Below are positions 63,925 to 64,000 of a stretch of DNA of 64,000 nucleotides, in pieces. Position 1 is the first letter of the stretch; each line of letters begins with the position of its first letter. The stretch comes from Undibacterium piscinae (GTDB taxonomy: Bacteria > Pseudomonadota > Gammaproteobacteria > Burkholderiales > Burkholderiaceae_D), in NCBI GenBank assembly GCA_003970805.2, contig CP051152.1, positions 186,001 through 250,000 on the forward strand, written 5' to 3'. Both the position numbers and the translations under genes were made by a program. The notes beneath the pieces are model-generated. The model saw only the letters and a program-made list of their open reading frames with translations, was not told the DNA's origin and did no database searches.

Positions 63925-64000
63925 CTATTGCAGGGCTTTCATGGTGCTCTTGATTTGTGCCACGCGCGCCGCCAGATCCGGCATATTCGCAGTGATGCGC
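63925..64000 (-). CDS. C-terminal end of a protein, 5' part outside the window (possibly Mfd)
   Basis: An open frame enters from the right edge and ends at 63925 with RITANMPDLAARVAQIKSTM-KALQ. Only 24 residues are visible. In related bacteria mfd (transcription-repair coupling factor) lies directly before serB, and the helical, basic ending is compatible with Mfd, but sequence alone does not decide it. Confidence 0.4.
   Translation of the reverse strand, partial: RITANMPDLAARVAQIKSTMKALQ

Noticed and set aside
1..64000. CRISPR arrays, prophage, complete insertion sequences, rRNA genes
   Set aside because: I looked for regularly spaced repeats, transposase-like proteins and rRNA sequence and found none.

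Overview
The window looks like chromosome of a betaproteobacterium of the order Burkholderiales, most likely an Oxalobacteraceae-type organism (Undibacterium would fit). The reasons are the gene content (DUF2863, DUF2242, a 440-residue TAXI protein with a C-terminal membrane segment, a hutC-U-H-D-I locus, ParC with the usual Burkholderiales HGDQS motif) and the moderate G+C. Genus placement is inference.

Layout. 1-6137: end of a sterol-desaturase-family gene, an EI24 membrane protein, a CinA-like protein, a TAXI binding protein, DUF3820, an M14 peptidase and a small hypothetical. 6138-8956: a rearranged stretch with a short precursor-like gene (6353-6562, now out of frame), a broken TPR-GGDEF gene and an intact tetrapyrrole-methylase-fold enzyme (8147-8956). 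The enzyme and the short gene together look like a split borosin system, that is, backbone alpha-N-methylation of a ribosomal peptide. 9136-10246: two exported proteins. 10522-21362: an apparent surface or pilus-like export cluster. It has five genes for exported proteins sharing a post-signal motif of the form L-S-x-V-S-G-Q-(D)-G, two of them nearly identical inverted copies, plus a C39 peptidase, two outer-membrane barrels, a DUF2059 protein and an ABC-type binding protein. It resembles what is called the Fil system in Acinetobacter. 21619-24611: XRE regulator and a patatin autotransporter. 24763-30902: histidine utilisation, with the repressor hutC divergent from hutU-hutH-hutD-hutI and palindromic operator candidates between. 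31037-36744: a broken DUF748 gene, then a two-gene response-regulator/GGDEF unit. 36868-41423: parC and parE. 41617-52093: housekeeping and regulation (VWA protein, GNAT, rpsT, DUF192, a RluE-like pseudouridine synthase, icd, a LuxR-type two-component pair, a cold-shock protein, clpS-clpA). 52103-53743: a gene graveyard (LRR-kinase remnant, two tandem BCCT transporter remnants) ending at tRNA-Pro(GGG). 53983-64000: M14 peptidase, CYTH protein, a MaoC/acyl-CoA dehydrogenase set, DUF2863, GST, an APH-type phosphotransferase, a small membrane protein, serB and the end of a further gene.

A caution for every broken gene: at least ten reading frames are interrupted by single-base gains or losses, mostly in homopolymer runs. 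One of them is parE, which should be essential. The simplest reading is that many of these are base-calling errors in the assembly and the genes are intact in the cell. The DUF748 gene, the TPR-GGDEF gene, the LRR gene and the BCCT copies carry damage that is too extensive or of the wrong kind for that explanation alone.

How the parts work together: HutC should repress the hut operon until urocanate accumulates. ClpS feeds N-degron substrates to ClpA. The C39 peptidase and the barrels probably process and export the SGQ-motif proteins. The methyltransferase probably acts on the precursor encoded at 6353-6562, or on a homologue elsewhere in the genome.
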